Positions 23,582-31,303 of a stretch of DNA of 32,143 nt are shown here, piece by piece. The first letter of the stretch is position 1; each line of letters starts with the position of its first letter. A model generated the notes under the pieces. It was not told where the DNA came from. It made no database searches and saw only the letters and a program-made list of their open reading frames with translations. The stretch is from Dyella choica (GTDB lineage Bacteria; Pseudomonadota; Gammaproteobacteria; Xanthomonadales; Rhodanobacteraceae): contig NZ_RYYV01000033.1 in assembly GCF_003977665.1 (NCBI RefSeq), positions 1 to 32,143 of the forward strand. Reading direction: 5' to 3'. Position numbers and translations under genes: made by a program.

Positions 23582-23707
23582 CTCCCTCCCCTGCTTGCAC
23601 AGGGGAGGGCTGGGGTGGGGTGAAGCAACCTCGCGGTGAATTCAAACACTGCGGCAAGCTCGTACAACCCCACCCCAGCCCTCCCCTACTACACGTAGGG
23701 GAGGGAG
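23582..23707. repeat. Large imperfect palindrome of two hairpin units
   Basis: A 126-bp element bounded by CTCCCTCCCC and GGGGAGGGAG. The left arm contains CCCTCCCC-tgcttgcaca-GGGGAGGG followed by CTGGGGTGGGGT. The right arm is the reverse: ACCCCACCCCAG, then CCCTCCCC-tactacacgta-GGGGAGGG. Between them is a ~50-bp unpaired centre. The right arm is repeated at 14777-14809. It lies between the fecI-like start and the 2OG oxygenase stop, 14 bp from the latter. A non-autonomous repeat or bidirectional 3' element. Confidence 0.8.
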
Positions 23708-23721
23708 CTGATCTGGCTAGC

Positions 23722-24360
23722 TCAAATCTTGAGCGCATTGAACGGAATACAAATCCGCGGCGCATCGTGCTCGTGCGGCTCCACGAAATGCTCCAGCCAA
23801 TGCGGGAACAACACCAACAGGCCGGCCGAAGGCCGCAACTGGATATCCTTGTAGGCGTTGGCGCCGTTGCCCCTGGCGTAGGAGTTCAGCACCCCCGCCC
23901 GCGGATCCTTCAACACCAGCGCACCCGCCCCCTCCGGCACCTGCAGATAGAACGTGCCGCTGAGCAGGGCCCCTTCATGCATGTGCTGGAAATTGAAGCC
24001 GCCGCGGTCATGGATGTTCACCCATGACTGCAGCTCGAACGCCGGCGCGCCCACGCCCATCTCCGTGAACGCTTGCGCGCAATAGTGCCGTACGGCTTGA
24101 TGCAATTCGGCGAAGATCGGCTGCTGCATCACCGCATTGTCGACACTGTTCCAACCGCCACGGTTGGTTCTTCCCGCCGGCACCGGTGCGGCGGCCCGCA
24201 TGGCGAGAATGGCCTGCACCCATTCGGCAAAACGGGGCGCCAACTGTTTGAGCGGCACCTGCCAGATTCGTGTGGGAAAAAGATCGAACGCTTGCGCAGG
24301 CGACAGCTTCGCCTGCGCAAGGCCGGTTTCACCGATCGTGACGCTGTACATCGGGTTCAT
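23722..24360 (-). CDS. Putative 2OG-Fe(II) oxygenase family protein (TIGR02466-like)
   Basis: A ~212-residue cytoplasmic protein. It begins with the family-typical DLFPTRIWQ after about 25 residues. A cupin-like double-stranded beta-helix follows, with WVNIHDRGGFNFQHMHEG (likely first iron ligand His), SGTFYLQVPEGAGALVLKDPR, and a distal LFPHWLEHFVEPH carrying the second His. This matches the putative 2OG-Fe(II) oxygenase family I know as TIGR02466. The substrate is unknown. The open frame starts with TTG at 24366; ATG at 24360 or 24351 is more likely, and none has a good ribosome-binding site because a degenerate REP abuts the start. It may be co-transcribed with the YCII-like gene upstream. 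Confidence 0.75.
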   Translation of the reverse strand: MNPMYSVTIGETGLAQAKLSPAQAFDLFPTRIWQVPLKQLAPRFAEWVQAILAMRAAAPVPAGRTNRGGWNSVDNAVMQQPIFAELHQAVRHYCAQAFTEMGVGAPAFELQSWVNIHDRGGFNFQHMHEGALLSGTFYLQVPEGAGALVLKDPRAGVLNSYARGNGANAYKDIQLRPSAGLLVLFPHWLEHFVEPHEHDAPRICIPFNALKI

Positions 24361-24369
24361 CCGCAAAAC

Positions 24370-24415
24370 GTAGGCTTAGGATGATAATCCCAGCATTGGC
24401 ATGCATGCAGCAGGC
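24370..24415. repeat. Partial, degenerate REP element, copy 7
   Basis: GTAGGCTTAGGATGATAATC plus CCCAGCATTGGCATGCATGC is the left half of the family, with a decayed stem; the right half is reduced to CAGGCTTAG. It fills the gap between the YCII-like stop and the 2OG-oxygenase start. Confidence 0.65.
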
Positions 24416-24763
24416 TTAGCCCGGAATCGGCAGGCACTCCATGATCTCGATCGATTCGCCGGGAAACAGCATGAAGTGCGGATGGTCTTCAAACAGTTTC
24501 GCCGCTTGCTCATGCGATGTGGCCTGCACCACGGTAAAAGCGCACAGTTCGTTCTTGGCCGTGTCGATGCCACGGCGGGAGGCACGCAAAGTCTTGCCCA
24601 GCGGAGCTCCCAATTCCACGATCGAATCCTTGTGGGTTTGGACCCAGTCATTCCAGCCCTGCATGCCTGCTTTGTCGCGTTTCTGACGCTCGGCCTCATC
24701 CAAGGCCATCCAAGCGTTGCGGGACGCTTCGGTACCGAGATAGACAGCGAGGAACTTCTTCAT
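24416..24763 (-). CDS. YCII-related domain protein
   Basis: A 115-residue small cytoplasmic protein beginning MKKFLAVYLGT, then a helix rich in charged residues (WMALDEAERQKRDKAGMQGW) and a C-terminal alpha/beta part with CAFTVVQATSHEQAAKLFED and an IEIMECLPIPG end. The layout resembles YCII-like (YciI) ferredoxin-fold proteins, whose enzymatic roles are mostly unknown. The start at 24763 has GGAG about 8 nt upstream; the frame extends a few codons further but without support. It is divergent from the M14 peptidase gene. Confidence 0.7.
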   Translation of the reverse strand: MKKFLAVYLGTEASRNAWMALDEAERQKRDKAGMQGWNDWVQTHKDSIVELGAPLGKTLRASRRGIDTAKNELCAFTVVQATSHEQAAKLFEDHPHFMLFPGESIEIMECLPIPG

Positions 24764-24926
24764 GGTATTTGCTCCAGGATCGTTCAAAGTTGGCGTTTTG
24801 GGGACCTGAACCGGCTTGGCGCGGTGAGTCCCGACCTAGCGACGAACAACGCGGCAAGAAATCGACACAGTGCTACATTACGGCGCTTCGCCTCGTCCCC
24901 CTCATCCTCAGGAGCCAAACGAGCCC

Positions 24927-25847
24927 ATGACGACTCCCGCCCTTTATCCCATCGGCACACCCGGCATCCCCTGGGGCTCCGCAGAGGTCGCAGCCTGGCT
25001 GGCGAAGCAGACTCGCCATCGCAGCTACGAGCAGGATGTGTTGAGCGTGGTCGACGAGCTACGTTCGCGGTTCGACGTGGTGGAATACGGGCGGTTGGAT
25101 TACTCACCAGACGTTTACCCGCTGGTGGCCATCAAGAGTCGCCCGTGGCATGACGAATTGCCCTGCATGCTGGTGACCGGAGGCGTGCACGGCTATGAGA
25201 CCAGCGGCGTCCACGGGGCGCTGCGATTTGCGCAAGAGCATGCATCGGCCTACGCAGGCCGCATCAATCTCGTTGTCGCGCCATGTATCAGCCCCTGGGC
25301 GTACGAGCGGATTCATCGCTGGAATCCGCATGCGGTGGACCCGAACCGTTCCTTCCGCGACCTCAGCCCGGCCGGGGAATCGGCGGCGTTGCTGCGCCTG
25401 GTGGCGGAATTCCGCGACAGCGTGCTGATGCATATCGATCTGCACGAAACCACCGACACCGACGAATCCGAGTTCCGTCCGGCGCTGGCGGCCCGCGACG
25501 GCGTGGCGCACGAGCCTGACGAAGTCCCGGACGGTTTCTACCTGGTGGACGACAGCGAGCATCCGCAGCCGGCCTTCCAGCAGGCCATCATCGCGGCCGT
25601 GGCCAGGATTACCCATATCGCCCCCGCCGACCGGCACGGCCAGATCATTGGTTCGCCCGTGGTAGCCCCTGGGGTCATCGAGTACCCGCTACGCAAGCTT
25701 GGCCTTTGCGCGGGCATTACCTCGGCACGCTACAAGACCACCACCGAGGTGTATCCGGACAGCCCGCAAGCCAATCCGGAGCAGTGCATCGCCGCCCAAG
25801 TGGCCGCCATTTGCGCGGCGATCGATTTCGCTCTGGCGCACACCTGA
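24927..25847 (+). CDS. M14-family zinc metallopeptidase, cytoplasmic
   Basis: A 306-residue M14 metallocarboxypeptidase-like enzyme. Zinc ligands are H88 and E91 (GGVHGYETSG) and H173 (HIDLHETTD). The substrate-carboxylate motif is NPHAVDPNR (N133, R141). GVIEYPLRKLG near the C-terminus probably carries the catalytic Glu. There is no signal peptide, which fits intracellular peptide or N-acyl amino-acid turnover rather than extracellular digestion; the compact size also resembles AspA/AstE-like or MpaA-like M14 members. ATG at 24927 is preferred over the upstream frame start because homology begins there; AGGAG lies about 12 nt before it. A REP pair starts 5 bp after the stop. Confidence 0.85.
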   Translation: MTTPALYPIGTPGIPWGSAEVAAWLAKQTRHRSYEQDVLSVVDELRSRFDVVEYGRLDYSPDVYPLVAIKSRPWHDELPCMLVTGGVHGYETSGVHGALRFAQEHASAYAGRINLVVAPCISPWAYERIHRWNPHAVDPNRSFRDLSPAGESAALLRLVAEFRDSVLMHIDLHETTDTDESEFRPALAARDGVAHEPDEVPDGFYLVDDSEHPQPAFQQAIIAAVARITHIAPADRHGQIIGSPVVAPGVIEYPLRKLGLCAGITSARYKTTTEVYPDSPQANPEQCIAAQVAAICAAIDFALAHT

Positions 25848-25851
25848 CAGC

Positions 25852-25925
25852 GTAGGCTGGGTTGCCAAACCCAGCATTGCCATGCACGCACCCCGCGCGA
25901 TGCTGGGATTGTCATCCCAGCCTAC
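25852..25925. repeat. Paired GTAG-type REP element, copy 8
   Basis: An intact 74-bp element starting 5 bp beyond the M14 peptidase stop. Hairpins are GCTGGGTT-gcca-AACCCAGC and GCTGGGAT-tgtc-ATCCCAGC. Confidence 0.94.
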
Positions 25926-26044
25926 CTAAGCCACGTCCGAACGAAAAACGGAAACAGGTTCGGCTCCATAGAGGGCGAGCACCGACGCTCACCCTCTTCA
26001 TGCAACGATTCCTTTTCGCGCATCCCTGACGCGACACTCGCTCC

Positions 26045-27376
26045 ATGACCCAGCGCCCCGAACTCGATCTACCTCCTGTGCCGCAACAGGTCTCCATGCC
26101 CTACACGCGTGAGGAGCGCAACAAGCGGATCTTCGCCATCATCGGCGCCTCGTCCGGCAACCTGGTCGAGTGGTTCGACTTTTACGTCTACGCCTTCTGT
26201 GCGATCTATTTCGCCCAGGCCTTCTTCCCTTCGCACGACCAGACCGTGCAATTGCTCAACACCGCCGGCGTGTTCGCTTCCGGCTTCCTCATGCGGCCGG
26301 TGGGCGGCTGGCTGTTCGGCCGAGTAGCCGACAAGCAGGGACGCAAGAGCGCGATGATGATCTCGGTACTGATGATGTGCGCTGGTTCGCTGCTGATCGC
26401 CTGCCTGCCCACCTATGCCACGGTCGGCGCCTGGGCGCCGGCCTTACTGCTGGCGGCGCGGCTGTTGCAAGGTCTGTCGGTGGGCGGCGAATACGGCACC
26501 ACCGCCACCTATATGTCCGAAGTGGCATTGCGTGGCCAGCGCGGCTTCATGGCGTCGTTTCAGTACGTAACGCTGATCGGCGGCCAGTTGCTGGCCGTGC
26601 TGGTGCTGGTGATCCTGCAGCAGTTCCTGGATGAGGCCGAGCTCAAGGCCTGGGGCTGGCGCATTCCGTTCGTGGTGGGGGCCTGCACTGCCGTGATCTC
26701 ACTGCTGCTGCGTCGCTCGCTGCAGGAAACCACCACGGCTGAGGTTCGCAGCGACAAGCACGCCGGCACCCTGTCCGCCCTGTTCACACATCACTGGAAG
26801 GCCTTCATCACCGTGCTCGGCTACACCGCCGGCGGTTCGCTGATCTTCTACACGTTCACCACCTACATGCAGAAATACCTGGTCAATAGCGTCGGCATGC
26901 CGGCCAAGACCGCCAGCTATGTGATGACCGCCGCGCTGTTCGTCTACATGTGCATGCAGCCCCTGTTCGGCGCATTGTCCGACCGGATCGGCCGGCGCGC
27001 TTCCATGCTGTGGTTCGGTGCACTGGGCGCGATTTGCGTGGTACCGATCCTGACCGCGCTCAAAACCGTCAGCAGCCCGTTGCCGGCCTTTCTATTGATC
27101 ACCGCCGCACTGGCCATCGTCAGCCTGTACACCTCGATCGCCGGCCTGGTGAAAGCCGAATTGTTTCCGCCTCAGGTGCGCGCACTGGGAGTGGGCCTGT
27201 CCTACGCCTTGGCCAATGCCGCATTTGGCGGTTCCGCCGAGTATGTCGCGCTGAACTTCAAGCAAGTGGGGATGGAAAGCAGCTTCTACTGGTACGTGGT
27301 GGCGATGATGGCCATTGCCTTCCTGTTCTCCCTGCGCCTGCCCCGGCAGGCGGAGTACCTGCACCACGATCACTAG
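26045..27376 (+). CDS. MFS transporter, metabolite:H+ symporter (KgtP-like)
   Basis: A 443-residue major-facilitator protein with 12 predicted membrane segments. It carries the MHS-family markers [13 protein letters not shown] in the first helix, [21 protein letters not shown] (the RxxGG plus DxxGR loop 2-3 motif), [12 protein letters not shown] in helix 4, and a second loop motif [10 protein letters not shown] after helix 8. This subfamily imports organic acids with protons; 2-oxoglutarate (KgtP) and related dicarboxylates are the closest match by recall. ATG 26045 or the ATG at 26096 ([11 protein letters not shown]) could be the start; neither has a strong ribosome-binding site. An Lrp-type regulator lies convergently downstream. 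Confidence 0.9.
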   Translation: MTQRPELDLPPVPQQVSMPYTREERNKRIFAIIGASSGNLVEWFDFYVYAFCAIYFAQAFFPSHDQTVQLLNTAGVFASGFLMRPVGGWLFGRVADKQGRKSAMMISVLMMCAGSLLIACLPTYATVGAWAPALLLAARLLQGLSVGGEYGTTATYMSEVALRGQRGFMASFQYVTLIGGQLLAVLVLVILQQFLDEAELKAWGWRIPFVVGACTAVISLLLRRSLQETTTAEVRSDKHAGTLSALFTHHWKAFITVLGYTAGGSLIFYTFTTYMQKYLVNSVGMPAKTASYVMTAALFVYMCMQPLFGALSDRIGRRASMLWFGALGAICVVPILTALKTVSSPLPAFLLITAALAIVSLYTSIAGLVKAELFPPQVRALGVGLSYALANAAFGGSAEYVALNFKQVGMESSFYWYVVAMMAIAFLFSLRLPRQAEYLHHDH

Positions 27377-27385
27377 AGGCATTGC

Positions 27386-27457
27386 GTAGGCTGGGTTGCC
27401 AAACCCAGCATTGCCATGCCCACAACCGCGCGAGCTGGGATTGTCATCCCAGCCTAC
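27386..27457. repeat. Paired GTAG-type REP element, copy 9
   Basis: A 72-bp element between convergent genes, 9 bp past the transporter stop and 7 bp from the Lrp-family stop. Hairpins are GCTGGGTT-gcca-AACCCAGC and GCTGGGAT-tgtc-ATCCCAGC; the central linker is shortened by two bases. Confidence 0.93.
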
Positions 27458-27464
27458 GTTCGCT

Positions 27465-27935
27465 CTACGGTAGTGGCATGCCATGTTGTTGCTGGCGATT
27501 GAACACGACAGATGTCTCCACACGCAGCACCACAGCGTGGCGATTGAAGTGCTCCGAAATGACCGTCTTCAAATGCTGCATGTCGCGGACCGCGACATCG
27601 ACGATCAGGTCGGTGCGGCCGGACACCAGAAACACACCGCGAACCTCCGGCACGGCGGCAGTTGCGCTGACGAAGTCATCGACCACTTCGATGCTCAGCT
27701 TGCCCAGCTGCACGAACAGCACGGCTTGCAGTGCGAAGCCGATCACTTGCAGATTCACCTCGGCATGGGCACCCAGCAGAACCCCTCGCGCCCTGAGCGA
27801 TTTGATGCGCTCATGGCAGCTTGAAGGTGCAAGGCCTACCTCGGCAGCGATCTGTTTGTTCGACAGCCAGGCATCCTTCGTCAAAAGACGGAGGATGGCG
27901 AAATCTATTCGGTCGAGGCCCGTCTCTTCGCTCAT
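27465..27935 (-). CDS. Lrp/AsnC-family transcriptional regulator
   Basis: A 156-residue feast/famine regulator. An N-terminal winged HTH (about 8-60: LDRIDFAILRLLTKDAWLSN, then IAAEVGLAPSSCHERIKSLRARGVL) is followed by the RAM/AsnC ligand-binding domain (about 70-145), with PEVRGVFLVSGRTDLIVDVAV as its core. Such regulators form octamers and respond to amino acids or related metabolites. It is divergent from a secreted NTF2-like gene and convergent with the organic-acid transporter. Either neighbour, or itself, may be its target. Confidence 0.92.
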   Translation of the reverse strand: MSEETGLDRIDFAILRLLTKDAWLSNKQIAAEVGLAPSSCHERIKSLRARGVLLGAHAEVNLQVIGFALQAVLFVQLGKLSIEVVDDFVSATAAVPEVRGVFLVSGRTDLIVDVAVRDMQHLKTVISEHFNRHAVVLRVETSVVFNRQQQHGMPLP

Positions 27936-27936
27936 A

Positions 27937-27946
27937 TTTTCGAAAA
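27937..27946. promoter_or_regulatory. Palindrome TTTTCGAAAA upstream of the Lrp-like gene
   Basis: A perfect 10-bp palindrome immediately before the regulator start, inside a 55-bp A/T-rich divergent promoter region (27936-27990). A further TTCG half follows at 27951. Lrp/AsnC proteins bind A/T-rich palindromes, so this is a candidate autoregulatory site. It could be chance in A/T-rich DNA. Confidence 0.3.
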
Positions 27947-27990
27947 CTATTCGATTGACGATTTCTGCAGCCTAATATCATTCTAATTAC

Positions 27991-28488
27991 ATGACAAATA
28001 AACGAATATTCTTCATGTACACCGCCTTGGCGACCCTGTTGCTCAACGCGGCTCTGCCCGTCATCGCTGCTACCGCTTCAGCGAGCCCGGCCTCAGTGCC
28101 CGCCGCGGCGAACGACATCATCGGGCAACGCCTGGTAGCCGAAGAGCGCGCTAGCTGGGACTTGGCGATCAAGCGAAACGCCGATGCCTACAAGGCTTTG
28201 CATGCTTCGGACTTCTTTACGGTCGGCGGTGCCGGCATAGCGGCTAGAGCGCCAAGCGAAGCATCGGCGATGGACCCGAATGTGCGCTTCGACCATTGTG
28301 AGCTTGCAGGGTTCGACGTGCATTTTGTGGCGCAGGATGCCGCGCTTGTCACCTACCACGTCAAGGCAAATGGACTCGACCATGGCAAGACCTTTCAGCT
28401 CGACAGCTATGCTTCGTCCCTGTGGATGAAACGGAACGGCCAATGGTTGAATGTGTTTTACCAGGCGACACCTACGCCAAAGCAGTGA
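27991..28488 (+). CDS. Exported NTF2-like/DUF4440-type protein
   Basis: A 165-residue protein with a signal peptide of about 26 residues ending near PVIAA, or a shorter one if translation begins at ATG 28015. The mature part has the SnoaL/DUF4440 layout: a helix with AEERASWDLAIKRNADAYKAL, then ASDFFTVG, and beta strands with DVHFVAQDAALVTYHVKA and a final SLWMKRNGQWLNVFYQATP. Members fold as alpha+beta cones and may bind small hydrophobic ligands; enzymatic roles vary and cannot be read here. It is divergent from an Lrp-type regulator, which may control it. No ribosome-binding site is obvious before 27991. Confidence 0.75.
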   Translation: MTNKRIFFMYTALATLLLNAALPVIAATASASPASVPAAANDIIGQRLVAEERASWDLAIKRNADAYKALHASDFFTVGGAGIAARAPSEASAMDPNVRFDHCELAGFDVHFVAQDAALVTYHVKANGLDHGKTFQLDSYASSLWMKRNGQWLNVFYQATPTPKQ

Positions 28489-28498
28489 CCATTGCCGG

Positions 28499-28660
28499 AT
28501 GGCCCTGGCACTTACGGCAGGTGTGATAGGTGCCTGTATCGCAGCCCATACCATCTACGTAGGCGAGCAATCGATTATGGCCATTGACGATGTCATGGCC
28601 ACGTCTTCTTCCATGCAACGACATGGATTACTAATCGTCGAGCCGCCTATCCTGAAATAG
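28499..28660 (+). CDS. Possible small membrane protein
   Basis: A 53-codon frame starting 10 nt after the NTF2-like stop. It has a hydrophobic N-terminus (MALALTAGVIGACIAAHTIYVG) that could be one membrane segment or a signal peptide, then a polar tail. No good ribosome-binding site is visible and it overlaps the 3' end of the opposite gene by 30 bp. It is a candidate only. Confidence 0.25.
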   Translation: MALALTAGVIGACIAAHTIYVGEQSIMAIDDVMATSSSMQRHGLLIVEPPILK

Positions 28661-29035
28661 CTCCGCCACTTCGATCTTGCCAAGCAGGGGCAGCATCTTC
28701 GAAAGTCTTTCGAAGACGTGGACTTCAATGAGCCCCCAATCCAACAAGGCCGCCAGGTAGCCGCGCCAGATTAAAGCGACGGTGTTGGATGATTCCCGCC
28801 AACGCAGCTGACGTGAAATCCGGCCGCGTAATTCTTCTTCGCTATAGTGGTTGTGAACCATCTTCGTCACGCCGATAGTGCTTTCTTCAGAACATAGACT
28901 GATGCCCGCAAAAAGTAGATAGCAATACTCCGAAAGACTTGGGTCAGTTTCTGGTATCGGGTGGCGTTCGCAGAATCCAGTGGGTACCGATTCGCCGTTG
29001 CTTACGTTTCGCGTTTTATGCCTTGGCCAGAACAA
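28631..29035 (-). CDS. Hypothetical protein
   Basis: A 134-codon frame from a TTG start. From about residue 30 it has protein-like composition: a Ser/Leu-rich stretch with SEYCYLLFAGISLC, an acidic-basic helix with YSEEELRGRISRQLRW, an aromatic helix with LIWRGYLAALLDWGLI, and FERLSKMLPLLGKIEVAELF. It looks like a soluble, mostly helical protein. No family is recognised. Base composition is more A/T-rich than neighbouring genes, suggesting acquired DNA. The true start is unclear. It has no obvious partner, being between an AraC gene on its own strand and a convergent NTF2-like gene. Confidence 0.5.
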   Translation of the reverse strand: MFWPRHKTRNVSNGESVPTGFCERHPIPETDPSLSEYCYLLFAGISLCSEESTIGVTKMVHNHYSEEELRGRISRQLRWRESSNTVALIWRGYLAALLDWGLIEVHVFERLSKMLPLLGKIEVAELFQDRRLDD

Positions 29036-29090
29036 GGGATAGCTAGGATCTCTTGGTTCGGTGGATGTCTTGCATCTCTCTGGATCTTCT

Positions 29091-29966
29091 CTATCCGGTG
29101 AACGTCCTGGATCTCTCCAATAGCCAAAGGCGGGGAGACATGCCTACCTTGGCCGTGAATGCACGCGATAGTGCCGATGGGTTCGCATAGCCGAGTTCAT
29201 CCGCCAGCATCTTGATGGAATGGCCCTCGCGCAGTCGGCTCTGCGCCAGCGCCATGCGCCAGTCGCTCAGGTAGTCGGCGGGAGTCTGGCCCACCACCTC
29301 GCGAAAGGTATTGGCAAACGCTGTGCGGGACATGCCGGCGCATTCGGCCATGCGCTCCAGCGACCAAGGCTCACCGGGAGCGTCGTGCATGGCGACCAGA
29401 GCACGCGCCAGTCGCGGGTCCGACAGTCCAGTGATAAAGCCAGGACGAATGCCCGCTTCCTGCGGATGGTCAAGCAACCAGCGCATCAGCTGGATCACCA
29501 CCACCTCGAAGATCCGATCGGCCAGCAACCGCTGGCCGCAGCGCACTCTATCCGTTTCGGCGAACAGCAATTCCAGCGCCAAATCCAAGCCGGACACTTG
29601 TGCCAGCGGCAACGCGATCAAAGAGGGCAGCGCCCGCGCGAGAGGGTTGTACGAGCCACCATCGAAGTTCAGCCGCGCACAGGTGAAATCGGAGCCCTCC
29701 ACCGGAGGGTTGTGGAAGCGATGAGTGAAGGGCCGCGGGTACAGCAGCAGTGTCGGCTGGTCGAAGTGCATCGACTTCGGTACATCGCGCGCGCCCGGGT
29801 GGCTCACCTTCAGCTGGCCGCGACGCAGCACGTGCAAATAGCCATGTCCTTCGCAGGCATCGAAATGGTTGAGCCCGCAAAGTGCGCCGGAGTGATGCAA
29901 CTGGGCCTGCACCCGGAACCGTTCGAGGACGCCCGAGAGGCGGTCGATAGGAGTAGAGGCTCGCAT
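29091..29966 (-). CDS. AraC-family regulator with cupin_6 sensor domain (second RclR-type)
   Basis: A 291-residue regulator. The N-terminal cupin_6 domain (about 1-185) begins with TPIDRLSGVLERFRVQAQL. The C-terminal AraC HTH pair (about 195-285) contains ECAGMSRTAFANTFREVVGQTPADYL and IKMLADELGYANPSALSRAF. Cysteines C30 (ALCGLNHF) and C96 (DFTCARLNF) are 66 residues apart, close to the 68 between the redox cysteines of E. coli RclR; C38 is extra. ATG 29966 is chosen because homology starts there, though no strong ribosome-binding site precedes it. It is divergent from an AhpD-like gene, its likely target, repeating the regulator/thiol-peroxidase pairing seen at 1.5-3.1 kb. Ligand or oxidant is unproven. 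Confidence 0.88.
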   Translation of the reverse strand: MRASTPIDRLSGVLERFRVQAQLHHSGALCGLNHFDACEGHGYLHVLRRGQLKVSHPGARDVPKSMHFDQPTLLLYPRPFTHRFHNPPVEGSDFTCARLNFDGGSYNPLARALPSLIALPLAQVSGLDLALELLFAETDRVRCGQRLLADRIFEVVVIQLMRWLLDHPQEAGIRPGFITGLSDPRLARALVAMHDAPGEPWSLERMAECAGMSRTAFANTFREVVGQTPADYLSDWRMALAQSRLREGHSIKMLADELGYANPSALSRAFTAKVGMSPRLWLLERSRTFTG

Positions 29967-30127
29967 ATGAACTAATGGGTATGTTTTGTGGACGTATTGA
30001 ACCCAATAGTACATTCCTCGTGACCATACTGCTCGCACCGGACCCGTGCCAGGAAAGGCCAGTAAGCAAGGCCCACCTCGCCGGCTGGTTTCCCTTCCCT
30101 CAATCCGACGTTCTCCAGGTGATCGAC
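29967..30127. promoter_or_regulatory. Divergent promoter region AraC / AhpD-like
   Basis: 161 bp between divergent starts at 29966 and 30128. The part next to the AraC gene (29966-30025) is A/T-richer and probably holds the promoters. No defined operator is claimed. Confidence 0.4.
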
Positions 30128-30661
30128 ATGTCTCGCGTCATTATCCAACCTCAACTCGTCCCCGCAGCCAGCCAGCCCTTGCTGGCCCAGATCCAGCAGG
30201 CCTTCGGCGCTACCCCCAACATGTTCAAGGCCGTGGCCAACTCGCCGGCCGCTTTGCAAAGCATGTGGACCGCCTTTGGCGCATTGGGCAAAGGCACTCT
30301 GGGCGCCAAGCTCGGCGAGCAGATCGCCGTGGCCATCGCCAACCGCAATCGCTGCGAATACTGCCTGGCAGCCCACACCGCGCTCGGCCAGCAGGCCGGT
30401 GCGACTTCCGCTGAGATGTCCTCTGCCCAAGTGGGCCAATCCAGTGACGCCAAGACTGAAGCGACCCTGGCTTTCGCCCTGAAGGTAGTCGAGCAGCGTG
30501 CGCAGATCACCGACGCCGATGTCGCGCATCTGCGGGAGGTCGGCTTCGGCGACGAGCAGATCGTCGAGATCATGGCGCATATCGCCCTGAACCTCTTTAC
30601 CAACTACATCAACGTCGCTCTGGATATTCCGGTCGATTTTCCCAAGGTCGCTCTGCTGTGA
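30128..30661 (+). CDS. AhpD-like alkylhydroperoxidase-family protein
   Basis: A 177-residue AhpD/carboxymuconolactone decarboxylase-fold protein. The full catalytic set is present: E64, C76-E-Y-C79 and H83, with the same E-x11-C-x2-C-x3-H spacing as the family member at 2570. The N-terminal GATPNMFKAVANSPAAL is typical of peroxidase-related AhpD subfamilies. ATG 30128, with AGGTG about 7 nt upstream, is preferred over the long upstream frame from 29975, which has no homology. It is divergent from a cupin_6 AraC regulator. Likely role: thiol-dependent reduction of peroxides or electrophiles in the cytoplasm. The two paralogues differ clearly in sequence, so a recent duplication is unlikely. 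Confidence 0.88.
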   Translation: MSRVIIQPQLVPAASQPLLAQIQQAFGATPNMFKAVANSPAALQSMWTAFGALGKGTLGAKLGEQIAVAIANRNRCEYCLAAHTALGQQAGATSAEMSSAQVGQSSDAKTEATLAFALKVVEQRAQITDADVAHLREVGFGDEQIVEIMAHIALNLFTNYINVALDIPVDFPKVALL

Positions 30662-30670
30662 GATTGGGAG

Positions 30671-30694
30671 GCCTCACCCTGAGATGGGTGAGGC
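30671..30694 (+). terminator. Hairpin after the AhpD-like gene
   Basis: GCCTCACCC (30671-30679) pairs perfectly with GGGTGAGGC (30686-30694) around a 6-nt loop, 10 bp past the AhpD-like stop. No T-run follows. Likely transcript end. Confidence 0.55.
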
Positions 30695-31303
30695 TCGCCC
30701 GCATTCGCAAAACCAAAACAACAAAACAGGGGCACTCTGGACTCCTTTCGATTCTTTCGGTCGACCCTGTTGTTCAAGCTGTCGCCTGTCTTGCGTCGCA
30801 CCAAGACTCGACGTAATTGTCCTAATGCCTGTCATACGTCCTAGGCTACAATAGTGGCCTAGCATCAACTGCAGGGTTCGAGCTGTTCAGCCATACCGCA
30901 CAACCCAGGGATTGCGGTGAACAGGGCGCTCGAGACGGATTCTCAATTAAGCGGTCAGCGGCATGGGAAAGACAAACAAGGGATCTCCACGGCGTTCCTT
31001 CGGACGCCGTAGCAAGGTGGGGCGCGCGAGCATGACTTGCACAACGCTTTCCATTGTCGAAACCGCCATGCGCGGACCTTGCACTCACAGCGTGCATCTC
31101 CGTACCGGACCCGAGCAACGACGCGCGTCAGCGCCAAGCGCTGTGCTTCGCGCCTGATCTGCATTTGCAGACGGGCGCCGATCGATGACTGCCTACCGCG
31201 ATATTGGTGGAAACGCCGTGCTTGCAAATCCAGGCGTCATATCGGGTTCCACTTTGCGTATCGCCGCCGTTGACACTCTATTTCTTACCACATACCTGAG
31301 ATC
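30695..31303. other. Gene-poor stretch of about 610 bp
   Basis: No gene is supported. Short open frames (for example 30963-31157 and 31037-31273 on plus) are Arg/Ser/Cys-rich and look random. A small hairpin, ACGGCGT / ACGCCGT, occurs at about 30990-31010. AACAAAACAGGG at ~30718-30730 is nearly complementary to CCCTGTTGTT at ~30765-30775. TACAAT near 30847 could be a -10 element, but no -35 fits. Could be decayed sequence. Confidence 0.5.

Noticed and set aside
2468-27457. REP copies considered as a CRISPR array
   Set aside because: The repeats are dispersed kilobases apart, palindromic, and located at gene ends, with no regular spacers and no cas genes.
30963-31273. Two short overlapping plus-strand frames in the gene-poor stretch
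   Set aside because: Arg/Ser/Cys-rich composition, no ribosome-binding site, no recognisable domain; looks like random coding potential.
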